A program made the translations under genes and the position numbers. From contig NZ_LN876583.1 in the NCBI RefSeq assembly GCF_001282725.1, forward strand, positions 104,609-168,608: a stretch of DNA of 64,000 nt, in the 5' to 3' direction. Within the stretch, counting starts at the first letter, position 1, and the number at the start of each line of letters is the position of its first letter. The notes below the pieces were generated by a model. The model was not told the origin of the DNA, made no database searches, and worked only from the letters and a program-made list of their open reading frames with translations. This stretch comes from Inediibacterium massiliense. GTDB lineage: Bacteria; Bacillota; Clostridia; Peptostreptococcales; Thermotaleaceae. Of this stretch, positions 1 to 8,043 are shown one piece after another.

Positions 1-1040
1 TTAGTTTGTGGATCCATTTCAAATGCATGTCCAAGTCCCATTTGTTCTTCTGGAAGTCCAGCAACTAATGCAAATTGTTCGTTGATAAATTGAGATGCAA
101 GTACTGTATGTGCTTCTTCGATTGCATCTGCAGTTGTTAGGTAGTTATCTTCTCCAGTGTTGATGATAACTCCTGCAAAACCATTGATAATTCTTGAGAA
201 GTATTGGTCAACTAATGTTCTTTGGATATTGATATCTCTGAAAAGAATTCCATATAATGCGTCATTTAACATTACGTCTAGTCTTTCCATTGCACCCATA
301 GCTGCAATTTCTGGCATACAAAGTCCTGAACAGTAGTTACATAATCTAATATATTTTCCAACTTGTTGTCCAACTTCATCTAATGCTTTTCTCATGATTC
401 TGAAGTTTTCTTGTGTTGCATAAGTTCCCCCGAAACCTTCAGTAGTTGGTCCATAAGGTACATAGTCAAGTAAACTTTGTCCTGTTGTTCTGATTACAGC
501 GATAATATCTGCTCCTTGTTTTGCAGCAGCTTGTGCTTGTAATACGTCTTCGTAGATATTACCAGTTGCAACGATTACATATAGGTATGGTCTTGGACCT
601 TCTCCTAATGTAGCTAAAAAATGATCTCTTTGTGCTCTGTTTTGTCTAACTCTTTCAACCATTTTTTCAGCAATTCCTTGAACGGCTTCTTTGATTTTTG
701 CATCATCAGCTACAGGAACTTTTGTTAAATCAAGTTCTCCTCTTGCAACCATTTCAGCAATTTCTTGAGGTTCTTTTCCAGTGTGAATCATTGCATTACC
801 AATCCAGTAAGCAGCTCCTGCTCCTAATCCGCCACCTTCTTTAATGTTATCTACTACAACATTTGGTAGTGGTACTTCAATTTCATCCACACCATCTATT
901 CCTAAAAGTCTAGTAACAGCTCTTTCTACTGTTACTGTTGTATGTTTGTCAATAAAAACTTGAGTATCTGCTGCGATTTTTTCAGCAGATTTTCTTGCTC
1001 TTTCAATAACGCTTTGGTCTAGATTTAACTTGCTTTGCAT
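1..1040 (-). CDS. kamD: lysine 5,6-aminomutase alpha subunit (KamD), 3' end outside window
   Basis: This is the large TIM-barrel subunit of the adenosylcobalamin- and PLP-dependent D-lysine/beta-lysine 5,6-aminomutase, which moves the terminal amino group during lysine fermentation. The reading frame is open from ATG at 1040 (GGAGG spaced 7 nt upstream) to the window edge, giving 346 residues of a protein that is usually about 510-520. Visible segments include RLLGIDGVDEIEVPLPN, a glycine-rich GGGLGAGAAYW stretch, and TTGQSLLDYVPYGPTTEGFGG, all typical of the family. Cobalamin and the PLP lysine are carried by the partner KamE in known enzymes; kamE should lie just outside the window. It is the last visible gene of the kdd-kamA-kamB-kamC-kamD operon. 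A 38-bp hairpin (1071-1108) separates it from kamC. The truncation is caused only by the window edge. Confidence 0.95.
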   Translation of the reverse strand, partial: MQSKLNLDQSVIERARKSAEKIAADTQVFIDKHTTVTVERAVTRLLGIDGVDEIEVPLPNVVVDNIKEGGGLGAGAAYWIGNAMIHTGKEPQEIAEMVARGELDLTKVPVADDAKIKEAVQGIAEKMVERVRQNRAQRDHFLATLGEGPRPYLYVIVATGNIYEDVLQAQAAAKQGADIIAVIRTTGQSLLDYVPYGPTTEGFGGTYATQENFRIMRKALDEVGQQVGKYIRLCNYCSGLCMPEIAAMGAMERLDVMLNDALYGILFRDINIQRTLVDQYFSRIINGFAGVIINTGEDNYLTTADAIEEAHTVLASQFINEQFALVAGLPEEQMGLGHAFEMDPQT

Positions 1041-1070
1041 TCTTTTTCCTCCTTTTTTTAGTTAGCATTT

Positions 1071-1108
1071 AGCCGTTAGCAGTTAGCTAAAGCAAAATAC
1101 TAACGGCT
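1071..1108 (-). repeat. hairpin in the kamC-kamD gap
   Basis: The arms AGCCGTTAG (1071-1079) and CTAACGGCT (1100-1108) are perfectly complementary, and the loop holds further TTAGC repeats. No T-run follows it, so it does not look like a terminator. A similar TTAGC-rich hairpin lies in the kamA-kamB gap (3816-3838). An mRNA-stability or processing element is possible but is inference. Confidence 0.5.
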
Positions 1109-1113
1109 AACCG

Positions 1114-2745
1114 TTAACAGTTTTGTAATTGTTTTTCCGCATCTTGTAATAAATGCTCTTGAAGTCCCATAAGTCTTGCAATATTAATAGCATCTCTTGG
1201 TACTTCATGGTTGTTTTTCACTTCTATCAATCTGTAGTCCATATATTTATGAACTACTTCTATTCCACCTTCTAAGGTATTTCCAATTTCTTCTTTTAAT
1301 GCTCTATAATCTACTCCTTCAAGGCCTTTTACTTGTAGATGATAAACTTCATCATCTGCTGTAAGTCCATCAAAATGAGAAGTAATTACTGTGATCGTTT
1401 CTTTATTTTTCAAGAAATTGATTAATGCTTTAGAAATTGCATATCCTTCAGATGGATTGGTTCCCCTAGCTAACTCATCAATCAAAATAAGTCCACTCTC
1501 ATGAGCTCTTTCAATAATATTTTTAATTTGTAATATTTCTGCCCCAAAGGTACTTAGTCCCATATCTACTGACTGTAAATCTCCTAAAGAGAAAAAGATA
1601 TAATCCTTTATTGAAAAAGTCATCTCTTTTGCAGGAACAAATAATCCAAATTGTGCCATAGCACTTAAAACTCCAATTAATTTTAAGGATATGGTCTTTC
1701 CTCCCATGTTGGCACCTGTAATGCAAGTCACACCACTTTGTAAATTTACTGAAATAGGGGTAAATTCCTTTTCCTGTTTTCGAAGAGTATCAGCTACTTT
1801 TATATGTTTTCCATCTATAATTGTAAGAATTTCTTTATCTGAAATTTTAGGCTTTACACCTTCCATTCCTATTGCCAAGTATCCCTTAGCAATTAAAAGA
1901 TCCATGGCTCCAATGGCTTTTATATTGTTATAAAGATTTTTAATTTCCTTTTTTAAAGATTGAGTCAAACTTCTTCTTACAACAAATTCTTCTTCTTCTT
2001 CTTTTAATTTTAATTCTTCTAATGATTTAAGTATTTCATCTGTATTTCCTTCAAGTTTGACTTTAAAAGTAATATTCATATAAGTTTCTGAACTATACAC
2101 AAGACGTGAACAGTTTTCTAAAGCCTTTACTGCTTCACGATCACTCTTATTTACAGATATTTCTCCATTTGGTCTTATCTTCATATTCAATTCTTCTTGT
2201 ACAGCTTCTCTAGCTTGTTTTTTAGAACGTTGTATTTGACTTTCCATATCTTTAATTTTTTTTCTTAAAGATGATAAATTTTCTGAATAGGTATCATATA
2301 TATAAAAAGTATTGACACCATTTTTTTCTGGATCTAGTAGATCCATTAGGCTGGGCATAGGCATAATTTTCAAATCTAGTGGTACGTTCCAATTTAACTT
2401 TTGAATGATTGCATCCATTTGTTCAAGCAAAAATAAGAAGCTTTTGATTTCAAATAATTCTACAGTACTTAAGACCTCATCTTGTTCAATTCTTTTAAAA
2501 GAACCTCTTAAATCCTTAATGTGTTTGAATATATTTCGCATATCTACCAAAGTATATCTATGCTTTTTAATCAATCCCATTACTTTTTCAATTCGTTCAT
2601 ATTCTTCTAAAAGTCTTGATTTTTCTTCTTTTAAATAAGGAGTCATCTCTTTTTTAGCAGTATCTCCATAAGGAGTATATACCGTAATTCTATTCCAAAT
2701 ATAGTCAAGCTCTAGATTTTTAAATACTTTTTCGGAAATAAACAT
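1114..2745 (-). CDS. kamC: KamC, MutS-family ATPase of the lysine fermentation operon
   Basis: This is a 543-residue MutS-like protein. A coiled helical region (about residues 1-300, KEEEEEF stretch near 250) is followed by a MutS-type ATPase domain. The Walker A motif is GANMGGKT near residue 345 (MutS proteins have GPNMGGKST), Walker B is LILIDELARGTNPSEG near 425, and a TITSHFDG-type switch follows. It lacks the mismatch-recognition and connector domains of MutS, so DNA repair is unlikely. In known lysine fermenters a MutS-like and a MutL-like protein are encoded between kamA and kamD and are thought to help reactivate or protect the aminomutase; that role is family knowledge, not visible here. 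Its ATG follows the kamB stop by 2 nt and uses the GGTGAG inside the end of kamB, so translation is probably coupled. Confidence 0.9.
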   Translation of the reverse strand: MFISEKVFKNLELDYIWNRITVYTPYGDTAKKEMTPYLKEEKSRLLEEYERIEKVMGLIKKHRYTLVDMRNIFKHIKDLRGSFKRIEQDEVLSTVELFEIKSFLFLLEQMDAIIQKLNWNVPLDLKIMPMPSLMDLLDPEKNGVNTFYIYDTYSENLSSLRKKIKDMESQIQRSKKQAREAVQEELNMKIRPNGEISVNKSDREAVKALENCSRLVYSSETYMNITFKVKLEGNTDEILKSLEELKLKEEEEEFVVRRSLTQSLKKEIKNLYNNIKAIGAMDLLIAKGYLAIGMEGVKPKISDKEILTIIDGKHIKVADTLRKQEKEFTPISVNLQSGVTCITGANMGGKTISLKLIGVLSAMAQFGLFVPAKEMTFSIKDYIFFSLGDLQSVDMGLSTFGAEILQIKNIIERAHESGLILIDELARGTNPSEGYAISKALINFLKNKETITVITSHFDGLTADDEVYHLQVKGLEGVDYRALKEEIGNTLEGGIEVVHKYMDYRLIEVKNNHEVPRDAINIARLMGLQEHLLQDAEKQLQNC

Positions 2746-2747
2746 CT

Positions 2748-3782
2748 TTACTCACCACCTAACACAACATCAAAAACAGGAATTGGATTTAAAAACTTTT
2801 GCATATTTGCCAGGAATTCTTCTGGCTCATAATAATAGCCTTGAGGAGCATATGGATTAATTGTCACAGCCAACGGATCAATTTTATCGATCACTTGTAC
2901 TTGAATGCCAACTTTCTTGAAAAACATCCAATCTTTTGAAGAGATAAATATTTTTGTTGCATCCCTTACTATAAAAATTACATTTTTATATTTTCTAGTA
3001 GTTTCAACAATCTTTTTTAGGGTATTTGTTACTAAAGAACCTCCTATGACTACATATCTTGTTTCATCTGTAATAGCTCTTCCAATGATCTCTCCGCTAT
3101 TGAGAGCAGTTTGTATGTCAATAGGTGTCATCTCTTTCTCTTCATCAATAATGGCATAACCTTTTTTATCTATTATTTCTTCTGCCATGATTCTAATATG
3201 ACGATCTTGTACTGGTGGCAATGCAAATAACTGTACCTGATGCATTGTCTTTTCTATAACTTTGTTCATATCACGGCTAAGTACTGCACCCGTTGCCAAT
3301 ATGGTAGCCTCTGTGATAGATGGGGAAGCAGATGAAATTCGATCTAGTGCTCCATCTACTACAACTAGATCTGCCCCTTGTGTTAAAAGTTTATCACATA
3401 CCATTTTGATTTCTCGATTGGTATTTGGCCCTGCAATCTGAACATATCCTGAAGTTTTAGCTTGAACAATTACAATTTTCCCCATAGCTGTTGAAAAATT
3501 TGTAACTTCTAATATTTCAAGCTTTGCTTCTGTGTATTTAAAGGTTCCTTCTGTAGTTGCAAGTAAAGTTCCTTCTTCTACATAAATCATAGGTTTTTCT
3601 GTTTGAGTAACAAGATCTTGATTTTCGCCGTCTCTTCCTGTAGAAGTCAATCCTATTCGAATATTCTTTTCCATGGCTTCATCAATAATTTGATTTAAGG
3701 TTACTGTTTTTCCTGCATTTTTTGACATTCCTACAACTGAAACAATCTTATATTTGTTGAGTATTAAATCCAATAGCTGCAT
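2748..3782 (-). CDS. kamB: KamB, P-loop protein of the lysine fermentation operon
   Basis: This is a 344-residue soluble protein with an N-terminal P-loop (VVGMSKNAGKT, residues 16-26) and a probable Walker B region LVVVDGALDR near residue 140. It resembles the MutL-like companion protein of lysine 5,6-aminomutase operons in position and size. A role in ATP-dependent maintenance of the aminomutase together with KamC is inferred from the conserved gene order kamA-kamB-kamC-kamD. The start ATG is preceded by GAGGAAAATTT. It is followed without a gap by kamC. No membrane segment or signal peptide is visible. Confidence 0.88.
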   Translation of the reverse strand: MQLLDLILNKYKIVSVVGMSKNAGKTVTLNQIIDEAMEKNIRIGLTSTGRDGENQDLVTQTEKPMIYVEEGTLLATTEGTFKYTEAKLEILEVTNFSTAMGKIVIVQAKTSGYVQIAGPNTNREIKMVCDKLLTQGADLVVVDGALDRISSASPSITEATILATGAVLSRDMNKVIEKTMHQVQLFALPPVQDRHIRIMAEEIIDKKGYAIIDEEKEMTPIDIQTALNSGEIIGRAITDETRYVVIGGSLVTNTLKKIVETTRKYKNVIFIVRDATKIFISSKDWMFFKKVGIQVQVIDKIDPLAVTINPYAPQGYYYEPEEFLANMQKFLNPIPVFDVVLGGE

Positions 3783-3815
3783 AAATTTTCCTCCTCAAAG
3801 TTATGAACAGCAGTT

Positions 3816-3838
3816 AGTTAGCAGCAAAGCTGCTAACT
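3816..3838 (-). repeat. hairpin in the kamA-kamB gap
   Basis: A perfect 10-bp stem AGTTAGCAGC/GCTGCTAACT with an AAA loop sits in the 75-bp gap. It has no T-run, so an mRNA-processing or stability role is more likely than termination. The TTAGC motif is shared with the hairpin at 1071-1108. Confidence 0.5.
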
Positions 3839-3857
3839 ATAATCTGCTGAATCATTT

Positions 3858-5111
3858 TTACTCATGATGAGTTCTTTTTCTTCTGTCTAAATCAGTTGGC
3901 TCAAGAGCAACTTGATTTCCTTGTAGTAATCCAGCAACACCAGTAATTCTGTGTTTTCTTTCACCAGTACATACTGGGCAATGACATTTATCTTCATATG
4001 GAGTAGGTTCTGAATAAGTTGTGATAACTCCTTCGAAGTTTCTTAAAACTACTTTGCTTGGTGATTGACTCACTACATATTGTGGCATAACTGGAGTTTT
4101 TCCACCACCACCAGGAGCGTCAACAACAAATGTTGGTACTGCATATCCAGAAGTATGTCCTCTTAAACCTTCAATGATTTCAATACCTTTAGAAACAGGA
4201 GTTCTGAAGTGTTCGATACCCATTGAAAGGTCACATTGATAAATGTAGTAAGGTCTTACTCTGTTTTTAACAAGGTTGTGCATTAATTCTCTCATTACGT
4301 GTACACAATCGTTTACTCCTCTTAAAAGTACTGATTGGTTTCCTAGAGGAACACCAGCATCTGCAAGTAATTGTAATCCTTTTGCAGCAGTAGGAGTAAT
4401 TTCTTTTGAATGGTTAAAGTGAGTATTTAACCAAATTGGATGATATTTTTTAAGCATATTCACAAGTTCTGGTGTAATTCTTTGAGGCATTACAACAGGA
4501 GTTCTTGATCCAATTCTTACGATTTCAACGTGTGGGATCGCTCTAAGTTTTTTGATGATATATTCTAATGTTTCATCATCTACTAATAATGCGTCTCCTC
4601 CTGATAATAATACGTCTCTTACTTGTGGAGTATTTTTAATATATTCAATAGCTTTGTCAATTCTTTCTAGTGGCATTGCATCATCATTTTGTCCAGCAAA
4701 TCTTCTTCTTGTACAGTGACGGCAGTACATTGAGCACATATCAGTGATTAGAAGAAGTACTCTATCTGGATATCTGTGAGTAAGTCCTGGTGCTGGAGAG
4801 TCTCCATCTTCATGAAGTGGGTCTTCCATGTCAGCAGCAGCTTTATGAGTTTCAAGCATTGTAGGCACTGCTTGCATTCTTACTGGACAATGTGGATCGT
4901 TTTCATCCATTAAAGATGCGTAATATGGAGTAATACCCATTCTTAAAGTTTTTAGAGATTCTCTAATTCCATCTTCTTCTTCTGGTGTAAGGTTAATTAC
5001 TTTTTTAAGGTCTTCTAATGTTGTAATTCTGTTTTTTACTTGCCATTTCCAGTCGTTCCATTGCTCATCTGTAACGTCTTTCCATAGTTCGATTTCTTTG
5101 TAATTTCTCAT
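3858..5111 (-). CDS. kamA: L-lysine 2,3-aminomutase
   Basis: This radical-SAM, PLP-dependent enzyme converts L-lysine to L-beta-lysine, the first step of the lysine fermentation pathway. The length of 417 residues matches the clostridial enzyme. The [4Fe-4S]/SAM cluster motif is CSMYCRHC near residues 126-133. The glycine-rich DAPGGGGKTPV segment near residue 330 carries the expected PLP lysine. A C-terminal CHCPVC near 380 fits the structural zinc-binding part of clostridial LAM. The start ATG lies after AGGGGG. Its product is the substrate of the KamDE mutase encoded in the same operon, and Kdd acts next. Confidence 0.97.
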   Translation of the reverse strand: MRNYKEIELWKDVTDEQWNDWKWQVKNRITTLEDLKKVINLTPEEEDGIRESLKTLRMGITPYYASLMDENDPHCPVRMQAVPTMLETHKAAADMEDPLHEDGDSPAPGLTHRYPDRVLLLITDMCSMYCRHCTRRRFAGQNDDAMPLERIDKAIEYIKNTPQVRDVLLSGGDALLVDDETLEYIIKKLRAIPHVEIVRIGSRTPVVMPQRITPELVNMLKKYHPIWLNTHFNHSKEITPTAAKGLQLLADAGVPLGNQSVLLRGVNDCVHVMRELMHNLVKNRVRPYYIYQCDLSMGIEHFRTPVSKGIEIIEGLRGHTSGYAVPTFVVDAPGGGGKTPVMPQYVVSQSPSKVVLRNFEGVITTYSEPTPYEDKCHCPVCTGERKHRITGVAGLLQGNQVALEPTDLDRRKRTHHE

Positions 5112-5198
5112 TTTATAAAAACCCCCTAAATTATATTATAAAGAAAATCGTTTTCTCTGCCTTGCACACAGAAACCTACTTATCTATTGGTTAAGCAC

Positions 5199-5214
5199 CG
5201 CAGCAAATGCTGCG
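5199..5214 (-). repeat. hairpin in the kdd-kamA gap
   Basis: CGCAGCA and TGCTGCG pair around a 2-nt loop in the 117-bp gap between kdd and kamA. No T-run follows on the transcribed (minus) strand, so it is more likely an mRNA-processing or attenuating hairpin than a strong terminator. Confidence 0.4.
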
Positions 5215-5228
5215 ATGCGTTATCCCTA

Positions 5229-6266
5229 TTATGCATATAATTCTTCGTATATTTCTCTAATTTCTTTGCTTTCTCTTAAAATTTGAAGAGTTTGTTCTGC
5301 ATGACCTTTAGTATATCCATTACCCATGATCATTGTTACGTCAGAACCAACACCTTCTGCTCCTAGAGCTGCTTTTGTAAAGCTTGTAGCCATACTGAAG
5401 AAGTAAATTACTCCATCATTTTTAGTAGCTAAAATACTTGACATTTCAGTGTTTGGAACGTTTACGTTATTGATTGTAACGTCAGTCATTTTTCCATCTG
5501 TAAGTTCTTTAATTTTTTCCATCATTTCAACTGGTTTTGTAGCATCTGCTGCAACATATACATCAGCAACTTTTGCACGTTTAGCAGTTTCTAAGCTTTT
5601 TTCGCTATGTCCTAAACAAATTACTTTACCAGTAACTCCTGCTCTTCTTTTTGCTTCATAGCAGCAAAGCATTCCTGATTTTCCAGCTCCACCAATTACT
5701 AATACAGTGTCTCCTGGTTTTACTAATTTAGCAGTTTGAGCTGGAGCTCCTGCTACGTCAAGTGCAGATAAAGCAAGATTTTCTGGAATATCATTTGGAA
5801 GTACTGCATAAATTCCTGATTCAAATAAGATTGCTTTTCCTTTAATATCTACTTGATCGATATCTTTTCTTACTGTTACAATTTCATCTATTCTTAATGG
5901 AGTTAAAGATAAAGATACTAATGTAGCAAGCTTATCTCCAACTTTAAGATCTGTTTTACCTTCTAAAGCAGGTCCTATTTTTTCAACTGTTCCGATTAAC
6001 ATACCACCAGAACCAGTTACTGGGTTTTGATGCTTTCCTCTTTCAGCAACAATTCCTAACATGATTTCTTTAATTTTTTCTACGTCTCCACCTGCTTGTT
6101 CTTTAATTTGTGTAAAGCTAGCAGAGTCAACATTTAATGTTTGAACATTTAATAAAATCTCGTTGTCATAAATTTCCATATCATTGTCGATTTTTGTAGC
6201 CGGTTGTGGAAGAGCTCCTTTTGGCTCTATAACCCTGTGTGTTCCATAAGGACATCCTTTTTTCAT
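5229..6266 (-). CDS. kdd: L-erythro-3,5-diaminohexanoate dehydrogenase
   Basis: This NAD(P)-dependent dehydrogenase oxidatively deaminates 3,5-diaminohexanoate, the KamDE product, to 5-amino-3-oxohexanoate. The 345 residues show an alcohol-dehydrogenase-like Rossmann part with VLVIGGAGKSGMLC near residue 187, and an N-terminal half starting MKKGCPYGTHRV. The family assignment rests on length, the opening KKGCPYGTHRVIEP segment and direct linkage to kamA. It is the first gene of the operon. A sigma-54 promoter lies 84 bp upstream (6350-6365), and the start codon follows GGGAGG. Confidence 0.93.
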   Translation of the reverse strand: MKKGCPYGTHRVIEPKGALPQPATKIDNDMEIYDNEILLNVQTLNVDSASFTQIKEQAGGDVEKIKEIMLGIVAERGKHQNPVTGSGGMLIGTVEKIGPALEGKTDLKVGDKLATLVSLSLTPLRIDEIVTVRKDIDQVDIKGKAILFESGIYAVLPNDIPENLALSALDVAGAPAQTAKLVKPGDTVLVIGGAGKSGMLCCYEAKRRAGVTGKVICLGHSEKSLETAKRAKVADVYVAADATKPVEMMEKIKELTDGKMTDVTINNVNVPNTEMSSILATKNDGVIYFFSMATSFTKAALGAEGVGSDVTMIMGNGYTKGHAEQTLQILRESKEIREIYEELYA

Positions 6267-6349
6267 CTTAAGTTCCTCCCTTATTTAATTTGTATTTTTA
6301 TATCATATTTTGTCATGTTGACCTTTAATTCATACCACGAGAATATATA

Positions 6350-6365
6350 AGCAAACTTCATGCCA
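6350..6365 (-). promoter_or_regulatory. sigma-54 (-24/-12) promoter of the lysine operon
   Basis: On the minus strand the sequence reads TGGCATGAAGTTTGCT. It matches the sigma-54 consensus TGGCAY-N5-TTGCW with the GG and GC exactly spaced. Transcription would start near 6338 and run into kdd. The neighbouring gene upstream encodes a sigma-54 activator, which supports the call. Confidence 0.85.
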
Positions 6366-6504
6366 ATTTGTTTTTTATTAAATATTTTTCTCAAAATAAA
6401 CCTTCAAACCCCTGTATTTATCTTATTTTTCCCTTTTTACTTTTTTTCATTCTTGAAAAGGTTTTCTTTTTTTTTGCATACAATAACATCTATTTTATTT
6501 GTTT

Positions 6505-6522
6505 CTGCTGAATTTTAAGCAG
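6505..6522. promoter_or_regulatory. candidate upstream activator site
   Basis: An inverted repeat CTGCT-N8-AGCAG lies about 150 bp upstream of the sigma-54 promoter, in the usual range for enhancer binding. It is the clearest dyad in this gap, but binding by the adjacent activator is inference. Confidence 0.35.
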
Positions 6523-6561
6523 TAAAAATTTGAAGAAAAACAAGGAATTTTGTTGATACTA

Positions 6562-7953
6562 TTAAATTTTATACTTTTTTATTTTATATTGTAGGGTTTG
6601 TCTTGGTATTTTCAATTCATCTGCTGCATGGCTAATATTTTGATCCCACTTATTTAAAGCATCTTTGATCATGTGTTTTTCTAAGTTTTCTAAAGCTTCT
6701 TTTAAAGAAATATCCTCTATTTCTATTTTTTTTCTATTTTTTTTATAATATTTTTCAAAATGCATGGGTAAACATTCTAATGTAATCGTATCCCCATCCA
6801 TAAGATTCATAGCGCCTTCTATCACATGTTCTAATTCTCTTACATTTCCAGGCCAATCATAATTTTCAAAGGCTTTTAATACTTCATTAGAAATCTTTTC
6901 TACTTTTTTGTTTAATTGATAATTAAATTTACCAATGAAAAATTGGGTCAAAAGTGGTATATCGCCTTCCCTTTCCTTAAGCTGCGGAAGTACTAAAGGG
7001 ACTACGTTTAGACGATAATAAAGGTCTCTCCTTAAACGTTTTTGTTCTACTGCTATTAGTGGATCTTCATTACTTGCAGTTACAATTCTTACATCTACTT
7101 TTCTCGTTTTTATATCGCCTACTCTTCTTATGGTTCCATCCTGAAGTACCCTTAAAAGCTTCACTTGAAGCTCTATAGGCATGGAGTTGATTTCATCTAA
7201 AAATAAAGTTCCTCCATCTGCAAGTTCAAATAATCCTGCTCTATTGTCCGCTCCTGTAAAGCTTCCCTTTACCGTTCCAAACAATATACTTTCTAATAAG
7301 CTTGCAGGCAAAGCCCCACAGTTTTGAGCAATAAAAGGTTTACTTCTCCTTGGGCTACTTGCATGAATGGCATGTACAAACAGTTCTTTTCCTGTTCCTG
7401 TTTCTCCATAAATCATAACTGGAGAAGAAGTTTGAGATGCTTTTAAAGCCAATTCTTTAACCTTTAGAATCTCTTTGCTTTTCCCTACAATATCCAAAAA
7501 AGTGAACGTTGTACTATCTTGACTTTTGTGATCTTTTTTTTCTTTATAGAGAAGTTGTTCTTGTAACACCATCACTCTTTCAGAAAGCTCTTTTACATCC
7601 GTAATATTTCTAGAAATTTCAATAGCTCCTATTATTTTTCCTCTTGCTTTAATAGGAAAAGAAGAATTCACCGTAGTAATCTTATTTCCCTTATAACTTA
7701 AAAAACTTTGTTGAATATCAAAGGTAGGTACTCCTGTTTCAATGGCTTTTAAAAGAGTACTCGTCTCTGGATCTAAAGAAGGATATACATCTAAGATATG
7801 TTTTCCTATGGCCTCTTCTCTCTTTAGGTCTTCATATTGAGCAGCTGAACAATTGAAATAAACTATGCGTCCTCTTGCATCAATGATTTGTATTCCTTCT
7901 TCTACATAATCTAAAATCTTTTCTACATTGCTTTTAGAAAAAATCATTTCCAT
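6562..7953 (-). CDS. sigma-54-dependent activator of the lysine operon (PAS-AAA+-Fis)
   Basis: This is a 463-residue bacterial enhancer-binding protein. An N-terminal PAS domain (about 10-120; GIQIIDARGRIVYFN) senses an unknown signal. A central AAA+ domain (about 150-390) follows, with Walker A GETGTGKE, Walker B GGTLFLDEI, and the sigma-54 contact loop present as GSFTGA rather than GAFTGA. A C-terminal Fis-type helix-turn-helix ends the protein (HAADELKIPRQTLQYKIKKY). There is no receiver domain, so it is probably ligand- or redox-controlled rather than two-component. ATG at 7953 is preferred over the GTG 3 nt earlier because GAGGTGA precedes it at good spacing. It lies just upstream of kdd in the same direction and is the obvious regulator of the sigma-54 promoter at 6350-6365; that link is inferred from position. 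Confidence 0.92.
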   Translation of the reverse strand: MEMIFSKSNVEKILDYVEEGIQIIDARGRIVYFNCSAAQYEDLKREEAIGKHILDVYPSLDPETSTLLKAIETGVPTFDIQQSFLSYKGNKITTVNSSFPIKARGKIIGAIEISRNITDVKELSERVMVLQEQLLYKEKKDHKSQDSTTFTFLDIVGKSKEILKVKELALKASQTSSPVMIYGETGTGKELFVHAIHASSPRRSKPFIAQNCGALPASLLESILFGTVKGSFTGADNRAGLFELADGGTLFLDEINSMPIELQVKLLRVLQDGTIRRVGDIKTRKVDVRIVTASNEDPLIAVEQKRLRRDLYYRLNVVPLVLPQLKEREGDIPLLTQFFIGKFNYQLNKKVEKISNEVLKAFENYDWPGNVRELEHVIEGAMNLMDGDTITLECLPMHFEKYYKKNRKKIEIEDISLKEALENLEKHMIKDALNKWDQNISHAADELKIPRQTLQYKIKKYKI

Positions 7954-8020
7954 CACATCACCTCACAGCGCCCAATTTTCATCACGCAATGCCAGTTTTT
8001 TGTCATCTATGCCAAAATAA

Positions 8021-8038
8021 ATGCAGCTCTCGCTGCTT
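8021..8038 (-). terminator. weak terminator after the ArgRS-like gene
   Basis: A GCAGC/GCTGC stem with a 4-nt loop lies just downstream of the stop at 8044 and is followed on the minus strand by ATTTATTTT. The stem is short, so the call is tentative. Confidence 0.4.
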
Positions 8039-8043
8039 TATTT

